Part shown: positions 24,852 to 34,398 of the stretch, piece after piece
How the letters are laid out: each line of letters opens with the position of its first letter
Numbering within the stretch: position 1 is the first letter of the stretch
NCBI RefSeq assembly: GCF_002795805.1
Contig: NZ_CP018799.1
Coordinates: 2,349,001 to 2,413,000 of the forward strand
Direction: 5' to 3'
From: Mariprofundus aestuarium
GTDB taxonomy: Bacteria; Pseudomonadota; Zetaproteobacteria; Mariprofundales; Mariprofundaceae
DNA: 64,000 bases
The notes under the pieces: model-generated
Seen by the model: only the letters and a program-made list of their open reading frames with translations
The model's database searches: none
What the model was told of the DNA's origin: nothing
Program-made: the position numbers and the translations under genes

Positions 24852-25514
24852 GTGAGCGTAATGTTTTTACCTTTGAGACTAATACCCGTGCCGGTGCAGT
24901 GCGTGGTCATGACCACGGTACTGGAGCTTGTTTTCTCACGGGATGCCAACCTTAAACCCTACCTGGCCGACCTTGAGGGACGCGTCTTCCGCATCCATAT
25001 CAGCGACACCAATGCGATCATGTTCCTCGGTTTTTCGCATGGCAAGGCGTGGGTTCACTCCACCTTCGATGGCGACCCTGATGTGCGGCTTAATGGCACC
25101 ACGGCTGGTTTTGCACGCATGTGTTTTGCCCATGAGGATCCGGATGAACTGGTTTTTCAACAGGTGCTGAAGCTCTCCGGCGATTCCGATGCGATGCTCC
25201 GCTTTAAAAAGCTCTTTGCCGCCGCTGACCTCGACTGGGAACGCGAACTTCGCTCCTCTTTCGGCGACTTCTTCGGCACCCGCGTAGCCCGCGCAGCACA
25301 TGCGCTGGTCGCCACCGAGCAGAAACTGACAGAAGGCACGAAACAGGTGCTGCAGGGAAACCTGCACGCCATGGACATTCCCGATGCGGAACGGCTGCAG
25401 CAGTGGCAGGCAGGCGTTGAGCATTTTTCACACCAGGTCAGCAAGCTCAAAGGGCGAGTCACCCGACTTGAGCACAGACACGAGCATCTTTGTGAAGAGA
25501 AGGCCGAGTCCTGA
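24852..25514 (+). CDS. ubiJ: Ubiquinone biosynthesis accessory factor UbiJ
   Basis: 220 aa. An SCP2-like lipid-binding domain (~15-115: LEGRVFRIHISDTNAIMFLGF...DPDVRLNGTTAGFARM) is followed by a helical tail (…HQVSKLKGRVTRLEHRHEHL) typical of UbiJ. It organises the Ubi complex around the lipid intermediates. The start is GTG at 24852. Its place between ubiE and ubiB confirms the assignment. Confidence 0.88.
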   Translation: MSVMFLPLRLIPVPVQCVVMTTVLELVFSRDANLKPYLADLEGRVFRIHISDTNAIMFLGFSHGKAWVHSTFDGDPDVRLNGTTAGFARMCFAHEDPDELVFQQVLKLSGDSDAMLRFKKLFAAADLDWERELRSSFGDFFGTRVARAAHALVATEQKLTEGTKQVLQGNLHAMDIPDAERLQQWQAGVEHFSHQVSKLKGRVTRLEHRHEHLCEEKAES

Positions 25515-25536
25515 TCGTGACAATGCCCCCTAAATT

Positions 25537-27141
25537 ATGAAACTACCAGCCAACCTGCGTCGCAATCTGCGCCTGATGCGCATCGGCCATATCCTGGCCT
25601 CCCACGGCATGGCCGCTCTTGCTGTACGCATGCGCCTGTTCTACCCCTATGTCTGGCTGGTACAGCTGTTCCGCGGCGATGACCTTCCCAAAGATCTCGG
25701 TACGCAGATTCGACTGGTACTGGAGGAGCTGGGGCCCACATTTATCAAGTTCGGCCAGATGCTCTCCACCCGCGTTGACCTGTTGCCGCTTGAGGTGGCG
25801 CTGGAACTTAAGAAATTACAGGACGATGTGCCGCCGGAACCGTTTGAGAAGGTTCGACAGGTAGTCGAGCAGAGCTTCAAACGACCACTGACCGGAGAAA
25901 ATGGCGTATTTGCCGTTTTCAATGAAACCCCGGTGGCAGCGGCATCCATTGCTCAGGTTCACTTTGCCGAGCTTAAGGATGGGCGCCAGGTTGCAGTGAA
26001 GGTGCGCCGCAATCATATCAGCCGCACCATCGAGTCCGATCTCGCCATTCTGAAGCTGCTGGCCAGCCTCTTCCATCGCTATTTTCCGGAGTACCACCGC
26101 CTGAAAGCACCACAGGTGATCGAGGAGTTTGCCACCACCATTCGCGGTGAACTGAACCTTCGTGCCGAGGCTGCACACGCCAGTCGTTTTGCCGAAAACT
26201 TTTCCGAGGTTGAAGGGGTGCGGGTACCTGAGGTGATGTGGGACTACACCCAGACAGAAGTGCTGACCACCGAGCGCATCTCCGGCACACCGATTGATGA
26301 AAGGGCAAAACTCGAGGCCGCAGGCCATGACTGCCTGAAGCTATGCGAGCGCGCTGCCACCCAGTTCTTCCGCATGGTCTTCACAGACGGTTACTTCCAT
26401 GCCGACATGCATCCGGGCAATATCTTCGTAGGCGATAACGGTGACCTGATCTTTATCGACTTCGGCATCGTCGGCAGGCTTGATATCAAATCACGCCGTT
26501 ACATCGCCGGCATGCTGCTCGCCTTCCTGCAGGAAGATTACCATCGCGCTGCAGAGGTGCATGTCCAGGCCGGCTACGTGCCAGCCGATACCGACATCTC
26601 GGCTTTTGAAGACGCTTTGCGTGAGATCGCCGTACCAATCTTTAACAGGCCGCTGGGTGATATCTCCATTGCTGAACTGCTGCTCTCAATGTTTGCGGTA
26701 ACCGAGCGATTCAAGATGGAGACGCAGCCACAACTGCTGCTGCTGCAGAAGACCATGGTGGTCATCGAAGGGGTTGCCAGGGAGCTGGCTGATCAGGCCA
26801 ACATCTGGATGCTGGCAAGGCCGATGATTTCCGAGTGGATGACCCGCCATATGGGGCCGATTGGTAAAGCCGAAGCTGTTGGCGAAGAGATTCGTGACCA
26901 GTTGCATGACTGGATGAGACTTCCGGCCAAGATTGATGGCGTACTCTCCCGCATCGATGATGGCAGTGTCACCTTCAACAGCGAACCTTCTTCTCTCACT
27001 GCTATAGTGGGTGCCATGCTCTCTGCTGCAGGTGGGGGCTGGCTGGTCTGGAACAGTGCCAATGATGCAGGAACCGGCATGCTGATCCTCTCAGCCGCAG
27101 TGATGGGACTCGGTTTTATTCTGACGCTTAATCGCTCCTGA
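25537..27141 (+). CDS. ubiB: Ubiquinone biosynthesis regulatory protein kinase-like UbiB
   Basis: 534 aa, ABC1/ADCK family. The KxGQ motif (FIKFGQMLSTRVDLLP, ~70-85) and the alanine-rich VAAASIAQVH loop typical of the family are present, along with YFHADMHPGNIF and LIFIDFGIVGRL for ATP and metal binding. Two C-terminal helices (about 490-530) anchor it in the inner membrane. It is an ATPase that supports access to ubiquinone intermediates. It lies 22 nt after ubiJ. Confidence 0.95.
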   Translation: MKLPANLRRNLRLMRIGHILASHGMAALAVRMRLFYPYVWLVQLFRGDDLPKDLGTQIRLVLEELGPTFIKFGQMLSTRVDLLPLEVALELKKLQDDVPPEPFEKVRQVVEQSFKRPLTGENGVFAVFNETPVAAASIAQVHFAELKDGRQVAVKVRRNHISRTIESDLAILKLLASLFHRYFPEYHRLKAPQVIEEFATTIRGELNLRAEAAHASRFAENFSEVEGVRVPEVMWDYTQTEVLTTERISGTPIDERAKLEAAGHDCLKLCERAATQFFRMVFTDGYFHADMHPGNIFVGDNGDLIFIDFGIVGRLDIKSRRYIAGMLLAFLQEDYHRAAEVHVQAGYVPADTDISAFEDALREIAVPIFNRPLGDISIAELLLSMFAVTERFKMETQPQLLLLQKTMVVIEGVARELADQANIWMLARPMISEWMTRHMGPIGKAEAVGEEIRDQLHDWMRLPAKIDGVLSRIDDGSVTFNSEPSSLTAIVGAMLSAAGGGWLVWNSANDAGTGMLILSAAVMGLGFILTLNRS

Positions 27142-27148
27142 TCAAAGT

Positions 27149-27177
27149 TTGGCGAATTTCTCTCTCTCGTCTATACT
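27149..27177 (+). promoter_or_regulatory. Sigma-70 promoter for metK
   Basis: TTGGCG at 27149-27154, a 17-bp spacer, then TATACT at 27172-27177. The leader to the metK ATG is about 45 nt and shows no riboswitch. Confidence 0.6.
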
Positions 27178-27228
27178 CCGCGTCAAATTTTCCATATTTT
27201 ACAATCACAACAACAGGATAGGATATTT

Positions 27229-28398
27229 ATGAGTAACAATTTTGTGTTTACATCTGAGTCCGTCTCTGAAGGACATCCGGATAAGGTCGCTGACCGCATC
27301 TCCGATAGCGTACTGGATGCGATTCTCGAGCAGGACAAATATGCACGTGTAGCATGCGAAACACTGGTAACCACGGGCCTGGCTCTGATTGCCGGTGAGA
27401 TCACCACATCTGCTGTGCTCGATTATCAGGATATCGTACGCAGTGCGATCAAGGATATCGGCTACAACTCATCAGCGATGGGCTTTGACTGGGAGTCCTG
27501 CTCCGTACTGGTCAGCCTCGACAAGCAGTCACCGGATATCGCCATGGGCGTGAACGTCGGCGAAGGCCTCGATCTGGATCAGGGTGCAGGCGATCAGGGA
27601 CTGATGTTCGGTTATGCAAGTAACGAGACTGAAGTGCTGATGCCAACCCCAATCCACCTGTCACACCTGCTGGTAGCCAAGCAGGCCGCAGTACGTAAGA
27701 CAGGCCAGCTCGACTTCCTGCGTCCAGATGCAAAATCACAGGTAACCGTACGTTACGAAAACTACAAACCTGTCGCCATTGATGCTGTCGTACTCTCTAC
27801 TCAGCACGACCCTGATGTCAGCCACAAGGATCTTTCCGAAGCGATCATGGATGAGGTCATCAACCCAATCCTCGGCGACACCGGACTGCTGCATGCTGGC
27901 ACTGAATACCATATCAACCCGACCGGTCGCTTTGTGATCGGCGGTCCAGTGGGTGATTGCGGTGTAACCGGACGTAAGATTATCGTTGATACCTACGGCG
28001 GTTTCGGCCATCACGGTGGCGGTGCATTCTCCGGTAAAGATCCAACGAAGGTAGACCGCTCTGCATGTTACATGATGCGCTATGTGGCCAAGAATATTGT
28101 AGCTGCAGGCCTTGCTGATCGCTGTGAAGTGCAGGTGGCCTATGCCATCGGCGTGGCACGTCCACTCTCCGTCATGGTTAACAGCTTCGGCACTGGCAAG
28201 ATTAATGATGCCAAACTGGCAGAGATCGTTCGCGAGATCTTTGACCTGCGTCCGAAAGGCATTGTTCAGTCACTGGATCTGCTGCGTCCGATCTATGCCC
28301 AGACAGCTGCTTACGGACACTTCGGCCGTGAACTCCCTGACTTCACCTGGGAGAGGACCGACAAGGTGGATGAACTCAAGGCTGCGGCAGGAGTTTAA
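27229..28398 (+). CDS. metK: S-adenosylmethionine synthetase
   Basis: 389 aa, full length. [20 protein letters not shown] at the N-terminus, [12 protein letters not shown], and the P-loop-like [19 protein letters not shown] are the family signatures. It makes SAM from methionine and ATP. It is followed by an SAH riboswitch and ahcY, so SAM synthesis and SAH removal are adjacent but can be separately controlled. AGGATAGGAT precedes the ATG. Confidence 0.97.
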   Translation: MSNNFVFTSESVSEGHPDKVADRISDSVLDAILEQDKYARVACETLVTTGLALIAGEITTSAVLDYQDIVRSAIKDIGYNSSAMGFDWESCSVLVSLDKQSPDIAMGVNVGEGLDLDQGAGDQGLMFGYASNETEVLMPTPIHLSHLLVAKQAAVRKTGQLDFLRPDAKSQVTVRYENYKPVAIDAVVLSTQHDPDVSHKDLSEAIMDEVINPILGDTGLLHAGTEYHINPTGRFVIGGPVGDCGVTGRKIIVDTYGGFGHHGGGAFSGKDPTKVDRSACYMMRYVAKNIVAAGLADRCEVQVAYAIGVARPLSVMVNSFGTGKINDAKLAEIVREIFDLRPKGIVQSLDLLRPIYAQTAAYGHFGRELPDFTWERTDKVDELKAAAGV

Positions 28399-28443
28399 TC
28401 TATTTGAAGCCGGGGATGGCTTATGTCTCTCCGGCGAACTCAA

Positions 28444-28466
28444 AATCAGGTGCTTAGCGCCTGATT
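28444..28466 (+). terminator. Hairpin after metK, possible terminator
   Basis: A 10-bp stem (AATCAGGTGC / GCGCCTGATT, one G-U pair) with a TTA loop, followed by only a short T-poor tract, so termination is probably partial. Confidence 0.45.
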
Positions 28467-28473
28467 CTATTTC

Positions 28474-28527
28474 CAGACTGAGGAGCACTGCAGCAGGTTC
28501 GCATGTCGACCTGCCAGGCTCAGTCGC
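28474..28527 (+). promoter_or_regulatory. S-adenosylhomocysteine (SAH) riboswitch
   Basis: The segment GACTGAGGAGCACTGCAGC...TGCCAGGCTCAGTC matches the SAH riboswitch core (GAGGAGC..UGC and CCAGGCUC). P1 pairs 28476-28482 with 28519-28525, and the internal stem pairs GCAGGT (28493-28498) with ACCTGC (28509-28514). It precedes ahcY by about 65 nt and should switch it on when SAH accumulates. Confidence 0.88.
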
Positions 28528-28590
28528 TAATAAACATATTAACTGTGCTCATATTTTTATGCCTGACAAGGCGAGTATAGGAGTATGAGA

Positions 28591-29997
28591 ATGTCTGATT
28601 TTACCGATTACAAAGTAGCCGATATGTCCCCGGAAACCATTGCATGGGGCCGTAAAGAGCTGGCCATTGCCGAAACTGAAATGCCCGGCCTGATGGTGAC
28701 TCGCGAGAAGTATGCTGCTTCCCAGCCACTCAAGGGTGCACGCATTGCAGGTTCCCTGCACATGACCATCCAGACTGGCGTATTGATTGAAACACTGACT
28801 GCACTTGGCGCTGAAGTACGCTGGGCGTCCTGCAACATCTACTCTACACAGGATCACGCTGCTGCAGCTATTGCTGCAGAAGGCATCCCTGTTTTTGCCC
28901 ATAAGGGCGAGACACTGGAAGAGTACTGGGAGTTTTGCCACAACATCATGGAGTGGCACGATGGTGGCACGCCAAACATGATTCTGGATGATGGTGGCGA
29001 TGCTACAACCCTGCTGGTGCTTGGCGCCAAGGCTGAGAAGGATGCTTCCGTCCTGGATAATCCGGGCTCCGAAGAGGAGGAGTATCTCTTCGCATCAATC
29101 AAGAAACGCCTGGCCTCACAGCCGGGTTATTACACCACACGTCGCGATGCAATCCGTGGCGTAACCGAAGAGACCACCACCGGTGTTCATCGCCTCTACC
29201 AGATGTTTGAGCGCGGCGAACTGCCGTTCCCTGCTATCAACGTCAACGATTCTGTAACCAAGTCCAAGTTCGATAACCTCTACGGCTGCCGCGAATCACT
29301 GCTGGATGGCATCAAGCGCGCTACTGATGTTATGATTGCAGGCAAGATCTGCGTTGTTCTCGGTTATGGTGATGTAGGTAAAGGCTGTGCACAGGCGTTC
29401 CGTGGCATGGGTGCCACTACCTGGGTAACTGAAATCGATCCGATCTGCGCACTGCAGGCAGCGATGGAAGGCTACCGTGTTGTGAATATGGATGAAGCAT
29501 GTGCACTGGGCGATATCTTCGTAACCACCACCGGCAACTACCATGTTATCACCCACGATCACATGGCTGCGATGAAGGATCAGTCCATCGTCTGCAACAT
29601 CGGCCATTTCGATAATGAAATCGATGTCGCCAGCCTGAAGAAGTATGAGTGGGACAACATCAAACCACAGGTCGATCAGATCATCTTCCCTGATGGCAAG
29701 CGCATCACCCTGCTGGCCGAAGGCCGTCTGGTGAACCTGGGTTGCGGAACCGGCCATCCGAGCTTCGTGATGTCCAACTCCTTCACCAACCAGACCCTGG
29801 CTCAGATCGAACTGTTCACACAGACTGGCGAGTACAAGAATGAAGTCTACACCCTGCCTAAGAAACTGGACGAGGAAGTAGCGCGTCTGCACCTGGCTAA
29901 GGTTGGTGTTAACCTGACTCCGCTTTCGCAGGAACAGGCTGACTACATTGGCGTGCCATTAGATGGTCCATACAAACCAAATCACTACCGCTACTAA
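28591..29997 (+). CDS. ahcY: Adenosylhomocysteinase (SAH hydrolase)
   Basis: 468 aa. Converts SAH to adenosine and homocysteine, with bound NAD. Seen are [32 protein letters not shown], the NAD-binding [20 protein letters not shown], and the C-terminal [15 protein letters not shown] with Lys/Tyr used in cofactor binding. The second ATG (28591) is better spaced from AGGAG than the one at 28585. Controlled by the upstream SAH riboswitch. Length and motifs are standard. Confidence 0.97.
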   Translation: MSDFTDYKVADMSPETIAWGRKELAIAETEMPGLMVTREKYAASQPLKGARIAGSLHMTIQTGVLIETLTALGAEVRWASCNIYSTQDHAAAAIAAEGIPVFAHKGETLEEYWEFCHNIMEWHDGGTPNMILDDGGDATTLLVLGAKAEKDASVLDNPGSEEEEYLFASIKKRLASQPGYYTTRRDAIRGVTEETTTGVHRLYQMFERGELPFPAINVNDSVTKSKFDNLYGCRESLLDGIKRATDVMIAGKICVVLGYGDVGKGCAQAFRGMGATTWVTEIDPICALQAAMEGYRVVNMDEACALGDIFVTTTGNYHVITHDHMAAMKDQSIVCNIGHFDNEIDVASLKKYEWDNIKPQVDQIIFPDGKRITLLAEGRLVNLGCGTGHPSFVMSNSFTNQTLAQIELFTQTGEYKNEVYTLPKKLDEEVARLHLAKVGVNLTPLSQEQADYIGVPLDGPYKPNHYRY

Positions 29998-30022
29998 GAA
30001 ACAGCGAGGTAGGGTAGTAGCC

Positions 30023-30301
30023 ATGAAAAAAATATTTCTATTGGCTACTACCCTTACCTGCCTGGTTGCTTCTTCTGGAAGCAGCTGGGCTGCAGGCGGG
30101 CTCAGTGTTGATGCTCGTTTTGACCTTACCAACGACGGTATTGTTGATGCATCGGACTGGCAGAATATGACCGAAGATGCCAAACACGCTTATGCCAACG
30201 AATCGGTAAAAGCTCTGGGCGAGGATCCCTATGCCATTCTGGAAGGGAATCAGACCCGCGGGGGTCGTTTCTTAAAGGGACTGCGCTCGGTTTACGAGTG
30301 A
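30023..30301 (+). CDS. Small exported EF-hand/dockerin-like protein
   Basis: 92 aa with a clear signal peptide (MKKIFLLATTLTCLVASSGSSWA, cleavage after SWA). The mature part has one calcium-loop-like stretch, DLTNDGIVDASDW, the D-x-x-N-D-G-x-x-D pattern of EF-hand or dockerin loops. It lies 25 nt after ahcY and ends at a strong terminator, so it is co-transcribed. An in-frame extension upstream overlaps ahcY and has no signal peptide. Function unknown. Confidence 0.65.
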   Translation: MKKIFLLATTLTCLVASSGSSWAAGGLSVDARFDLTNDGIVDASDWQNMTEDAKHAYANESVKALGEDPYAILEGNQTRGGRFLKGLRSVYE

Positions 30302-30323
30302 AGAAAATTCAACAGCAGAAGAT

Positions 30324-30351
30324 AAGGCGCCCCTCGGGGCGCCTTTTTTTT
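30324..30351 (+). terminator. Strong rho-independent terminator
   Basis: GGCGCCC/GGGCGCC stem with a short loop, then TTTTTTTT. It closes the metK-ahcY unit and abuts the stop of the convergent protease gene. Confidence 0.9.
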
Positions 30352-31612
30352 ATGCCTGCGATGGGACCTTGGCGAGAAGCGACTCGATATGGTCTATCCT
30401 GACTGGTGCCGGAGGATGTGAATCATACCATGCGCTGTAAACAGGGTCAGGCGTCAGGGTGCTGGCATTGTCTTCATACATCTTCACCAGCGCTGATGCC
30501 AGCGCTTCACCGCTGCTGTTGGCCACCGCATAGGCATCGGCCTCAAACTCATCTTTACGTGAGAAATAGCTCATCACAGGCGTTAATACAAAGGTGAAGG
30601 CAGGCATCACAAGCATGAAGAGCACCAGCGCCGCATGATTGGAGGCCTGACTCACACCCAACCCGGAATAGAACCATGGCTGCTGAATCAGCCATCCGAG
30701 CAGGCCAAAACCCAGAAGTGTACTGCACACCATAATAACCAGGCGTTTTTTAACATGTCCGTGATGAAAATGACCCAGCTCATGCGCCAGTACAGCTTCG
30801 GTCTCCAGCGGCTCCAGCTGTTTGATCAGTGTGTCAAAGAAAACGATGCGCTTGGCACTGCCAAGGCCGGTGAAATAAGCGTTGCCATGGCTGGAGCGTT
30901 TGGAGCCATCCATCACAAACAGACCGTTACTTCTGAAACCACAGCGCTTTAATAGCGCTTCAATAGTCGACTTCATTTCACCATCAGGCAGCGGCTCAAA
31001 TTTATTGAACAGCGGCGCAATAAATGTCGGGTAGGCCCATATCATCAGCAGCATAAACGCTGTCCAGAAGAGCCATGCATAGAGCCACCATAGCTCACCA
31101 GCACTCTCCATCAGGGTCAGGATCACCCAGGCCAGTGGCGCACCAATCGCAATCATCAGCAGAAGCTGTTTGCCCATATCACTGAAGAAGAGTGGCAGTG
31201 TCATCTTATTAAAGCCAAAACGTGCTTCGATGGCAAAGGTACCATAGAGCTCCATCGGCAGATCGACCAGCGAACCGATCAGGAAGAAGAGCAGCATGAA
31301 AACAACACCGGTCCATACCGCTGAGAACCCAAACAGTGCCGAGATATCACCCAGCCAGCCAAGTCCGCCACCAAGTGTCCAGGCGAACAGCAGGATCAAA
31401 CCCCAGATGCTACCAATATGACCCAACCGCAACTTCACTGCGGTATAATCGGCCGCCTTCTGGTGTGCGGTGAGGGAGACCTTTTCAGCAAAACGCGGCG
31501 GTACTGCCTCCCTGTTGGCCTCAACCGAACGTTTCTGTCGTAAGGAGAGGTACAAACCTGTCGCTGTCGCCAGCAGAGCAAAGCCGAATACCGTCCATGT
31601 CCATGCAGTCAT
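30350..31612 (-). CDS. M48 family metalloprotease (Ste24/CAAX-protease-like)
   Basis: About 420 aa with several membrane helices. The zinc motif HELGH (VLAHELGHFHHGH) and a downstream EFEADAYA glutamate are intact. The start at 31612 (GAGGTG 7 nt upstream) puts the first helix, WTWTVFGFALLATATGLYL, at the N-terminus. A frame extending to 31663 has no ribosome-binding site and begins next to a TATAAT, so it is less likely. The role is membrane-protein quality control or peptide processing in the inner membrane; bacterial substrates are not known. Confidence 0.88.
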   Translation of the reverse strand: MTAWTWTVFGFALLATATGLYLSLRQKRSVEANREAVPPRFAEKVSLTAHQKAADYTAVKLRLGHIGSIWGLILLFAWTLGGGLGWLGDISALFGFSAVWTGVVFMLLFFLIGSLVDLPMELYGTFAIEARFGFNKMTLPLFFSDMGKQLLLMIAIGAPLAWVILTLMESAGELWWLYAWLFWTAFMLLMIWAYPTFIAPLFNKFEPLPDGEMKSTIEALLKRCGFRSNGLFVMDGSKRSSHGNAYFTGLGSAKRIVFFDTLIKQLEPLETEAVLAHELGHFHHGHVKKRLVIMVCSTLLGFGLLGWLIQQPWFYSGLGVSQASNHAALVLFMLVMPAFTFVLTPVMSYFSRKDEFEADAYAVANSSGEALASALVKMYEDNASTLTPDPVYSAWYDSHPPAPVRIDHIESLLAKVPSQA

Positions 31613-31684
31613 GAAAAACACCTCAAAAAAATCAGCCTCCACCTCTTGTGGCAGCTGTGTCATAGTGGATTATAAAAAGAAGCC

Positions 31685-32662
31685 TTAATCTTCGATCGTG
31701 GCCAACCCTCGCTGCAGGGAAATTGCCGCTTGCAAAACTGGAATCAGCAGCGCTGCTCCCTTGCCACCACCCAATCCCCGGTGCAGATGCACCATTGGCT
31801 CAAGGCCCAGCTCCTCGAGTGCCGAAGCATGGCCACTCTTATCGGATGCAAAGCTTGCAAGTAGCCAGCCTGCAATACGGATATCCCATGCCGCCGAGCC
31901 AAGAGCCGCTGCTGCCGATGCCATACCGTCGAGCAGAACGGGCACACCTTTGCGAGCAGCCGCCCGATAGAAACCAGCCATAGCTGCCAGCTCAAGTCCT
32001 CCAACCTCTCTCAGGATGTCGTTAGAAGGCGTTCCCTGCGCGCGCTCCAGTACAGTCGCCAGTGCCAGCAGCTCATCCCCATAGGTCCCATCGCTTCCTG
32101 ATGCCAGCGTCTCTTCAGGTACAAGGCCGGCCAGTTCACAGATCACCGCAGCAACCGACACATGATCACCGGATGTAAGGGAGCTTGCGATGAGCAGGTT
32201 AGCACCCTCAGCAACAGCGTGCGCAGCCAGCTCCTCACCGATACCCACTGCCTCCCAGTACTCCTCCTGGCTCATGGCAGGCTCGGTCCTGATATCGGCT
32301 GAGCCCGATTCACGCACCTTCTCAACCTCTACACCGGAGAGGTCACCACGAACACCAAGATCGATAATGCGCAGTGATGCCCCAGCCTCATCGGCAAGTT
32401 TCCTGATAACCGAGGCGTCAGATGTCGCATAGGCAACCCGTTCTGCCGTGGTGGGACGTGATTCAGGATAGGCAAACGAGGAGGCTACACCGTGGTCAGC
32501 AGCGAAGAGTACAATCGCAGGCTTCAGCTGATCAGGAATCGCCTTGCCCTGACGTTTGGCAAACCAGTTGGCAACATCTTCCAGCCGACTCATACAGCCG
32601 GCAGGATGGAGAAGCGTGCTGTAGTGCTCGCTATCCGGATTAATGGCAGGAATTTCCATCAT
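31685..32662 (-). CDS. cobT: Nicotinate-nucleotide-dimethylbenzimidazole phosphoribosyltransferase
   Basis: 325 aa. FAADHGVASSFAYPESRPTTAERV is the CobT substrate motif. SSLTSGDHVSVAAVICELAG and LLDGMASAAAALGSAAWDIRIAGWLLAS follow, as do HLHRGLGGGKGAALLIPVLQAA and a C-terminal helix. It activates dimethylbenzimidazole for the lower ligand of cobalamin. Slightly short at the N-terminus but the active-site region is complete. Its product supports B12-dependent enzymes such as the NrdJ reductase in this window. Confidence 0.92.
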   Translation of the reverse strand: MMEIPAINPDSEHYSTLLHPAGCMSRLEDVANWFAKRQGKAIPDQLKPAIVLFAADHGVASSFAYPESRPTTAERVAYATSDASVIRKLADEAGASLRIIDLGVRGDLSGVEVEKVRESGSADIRTEPAMSQEEYWEAVGIGEELAAHAVAEGANLLIASSLTSGDHVSVAAVICELAGLVPEETLASGSDGTYGDELLALATVLERAQGTPSNDILREVGGLELAAMAGFYRAAARKGVPVLLDGMASAAAALGSAAWDIRIAGWLLASFASDKSGHASALEELGLEPMVHLHRGLGGGKGAALLIPVLQAAISLQRGLATIED

Positions 32663-32749
32663 TCACATCCCCCTGTATCAACGTCACATTCAAGAAGCGT
32701 CTTCAATCAGTATAGCCGGAAATCCGACCATCGCGACCCTGCCGGAAAT

Positions 32750-33862
32750 TCAAACTTTACGATAGGAGTCGATCAGCTGGTTTATCGCATCAGGGCTCAC
32801 ATCTTCAGCCAGGAATGCATCGCCGATACCGCGCAGCAGGATATAGCGGATACGACTGCCGACATTCTTCTTATCATGCCCCATGGCATCGAGCCACTGC
32901 TCGGCTGAAAAGCCCGGTACCTCGACAGGCAGGCCGACATGTTTGTAGCAACCTCGAATCGCATCTTCCGTACCCGCCGGTGCATGCCCCAGCTGTTCGG
33001 AGAGACGCGCTGCCATCAGGGTTCCAATCGCCACCCCTTCACCATGCAGATAGGTACTGTAGTGCGTCATTGATTCAATTGCGTGGCCGAATGTGTGACC
33101 GAGGTTGAGCAGGGCGCGCTGCCCCTGCTCGGTCTCATCTGCCATCACCACCTCAGCCTTGTGGCGGCAGGAGGTGTGAATCATCTGCCCCAGCACATCG
33201 GCATTGAGGTCCAGAGCTGCTTTTGCGCTCTTCTGCATCCACTCGAAAAAGCCTGCATCGCGAATCAGTCCGTATTTGATCGCCTCGGCAATACCCGCCC
33301 TAATTTCGCGCAGCTCAAGGGTATTGAGCACCTTAGGATCAATCCAGACCAGCTTAGGCTGGTAGAAGGCCCCGATCATGTTTTTTCCGTGTGGATGATT
33401 GATGGCTGTTTTGCCGCCAACACTGGAATCAACCTGCGCCAGCACCGTGGTCGGCACCTGAATAAAGGGGATGCCACGCCGGTAACAGGAGGCCGCAAAA
33501 CCGGTCATATCACCCACCACGCCGCCGCCGAGCGCAATTACCGGTTCGTTACGTGAAAGCTTGCTCTGCATCAGTGCATCCATGATCAAACCAAAGCTTT
33601 CCATGGTTTTATAGCGCTCACCATCGGCAAGGATGCACTCGGAAACCTGCCAGCCCGCCTGCTCCAGCGAACTGCGAACAACATCCATATAGAGTGGGGC
33701 AATCGTCACATTACTGATCACCATGCAGCGGGTTGGCGCAGCGAACAGCTTAGCCATCGCCTCACCCAGCCGCCCCAAACAATCGGGCTCAATGTGAATA
33801 TCGTAGGAGCGGACGCCCAGTTCAACCCGATAAATCTTTGTATTATCAACTGTTTCAGACAT
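32750..33862 (-). CDS. aroB: 3-dehydroquinate synthase
   Basis: 370 aa, full length. ALGGGVVGDMTGFAASCYRRGIPF and VPTTVLAQVDSSVGGKTAINHPHGKNMIGAFYQP are the NAD- and substrate-binding motifs. The metal ligands lie around GHTFGHAIE and HGEGVAIG. Second step of the shikimate pathway (DAHP to 3-dehydroquinate, NAD- and metal-dependent). aroK, its usual neighbour, is not here. Confidence 0.96.
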   Translation of the reverse strand: MSETVDNTKIYRVELGVRSYDIHIEPDCLGRLGEAMAKLFAAPTRCMVISNVTIAPLYMDVVRSSLEQAGWQVSECILADGERYKTMESFGLIMDALMQSKLSRNEPVIALGGGVVGDMTGFAASCYRRGIPFIQVPTTVLAQVDSSVGGKTAINHPHGKNMIGAFYQPKLVWIDPKVLNTLELREIRAGIAEAIKYGLIRDAGFFEWMQKSAKAALDLNADVLGQMIHTSCRHKAEVVMADETEQGQRALLNLGHTFGHAIESMTHYSTYLHGEGVAIGTLMAARLSEQLGHAPAGTEDAIRGCYKHVGLPVEVPGFSAEQWLDAMGHDKKNVGSRIRYILLRGIGDAFLAEDVSPDAINQLIDSYRKV

Positions 33863-33906
33863 AAAGCTTACTCTGACATTTTCAGATCATTCAGAGAAGC
33901 TGGAAA

Positions 33907-34398
33907 TTAGCCTGCTGGCACAAACTTGAGTGCCACACCGTTATTACACCAGCGCTGACCAGTCGGCTCCGGGCCGTCGTTAAACACATGCCCCTGATGC
34001 CCACCACAACGGGCGCAGTGGTATTCAGTACGCGGGAGTATCATTTTAAAGTCCCGCTTGGTCTCAACATGCCCCTCAATCGGTGCATAAAAGCTCGGCC
34101 AGCCGGTACCACTGTCAAATTTTGTATCTGCAGAGAAGAGAGGGTAATCACATCCGGCGCAGTGATAGACGCCCTTTCGATACTCTTTGTTCAACTCACT
34201 TGTGAAGGCGCGCTCGGTGCCTTCATTTCGCAATACATCGTACTGCTCAGGCGTTAACAGTGTTCGCCACTCGGCATCCGATTTATGGATCTTTTCAACC
34301 ATGACTTCACTCCTTTCACTACCTGCTGTAAGCAGGCGCGGCGCAGCCAGCAGCAACCCTGCTGCAACAGCTGTCCTCAGAAACCCGCGTCTATTCAT
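33907..34398 (-). CDS. msrB: Peptide-methionine (R)-S-oxide reductase, exported
   Basis: 163 aa from the ATG at 34398. The N-terminus NRRGFLRTAVAAGLLLAAP is a twin-arginine signal. Two CxxC zinc pairs (CAGCDYP, CARCGGH) and the catalytic RWCNNGVALKF are present. It repairs methionine-R-sulfoxide, here in the periplasm. Its start overlaps the end of msrA by 8 nt, so the two are co-translated. Confidence 0.93.
   Translation of the reverse strand: MNRRGFLRTAVAAGLLLAAPRLLTAGSERSEVMVEKIHKSDAEWRTLLTPEQYDVLRNEGTERAFTSELNKEYRKGVYHCAGCDYPLFSADTKFDSGTGWPSFYAPIEGHVETKRDFKMILPRTEYHCARCGGHQGHVFNDGPEPTGQRWCNNGVALKFVPAG

Noticed and set aside
32663-32749. Cobalamin riboswitch upstream of cobT
   Set aside because: The gap is under 90 bp, too short for this riboswitch, with no B12 box.
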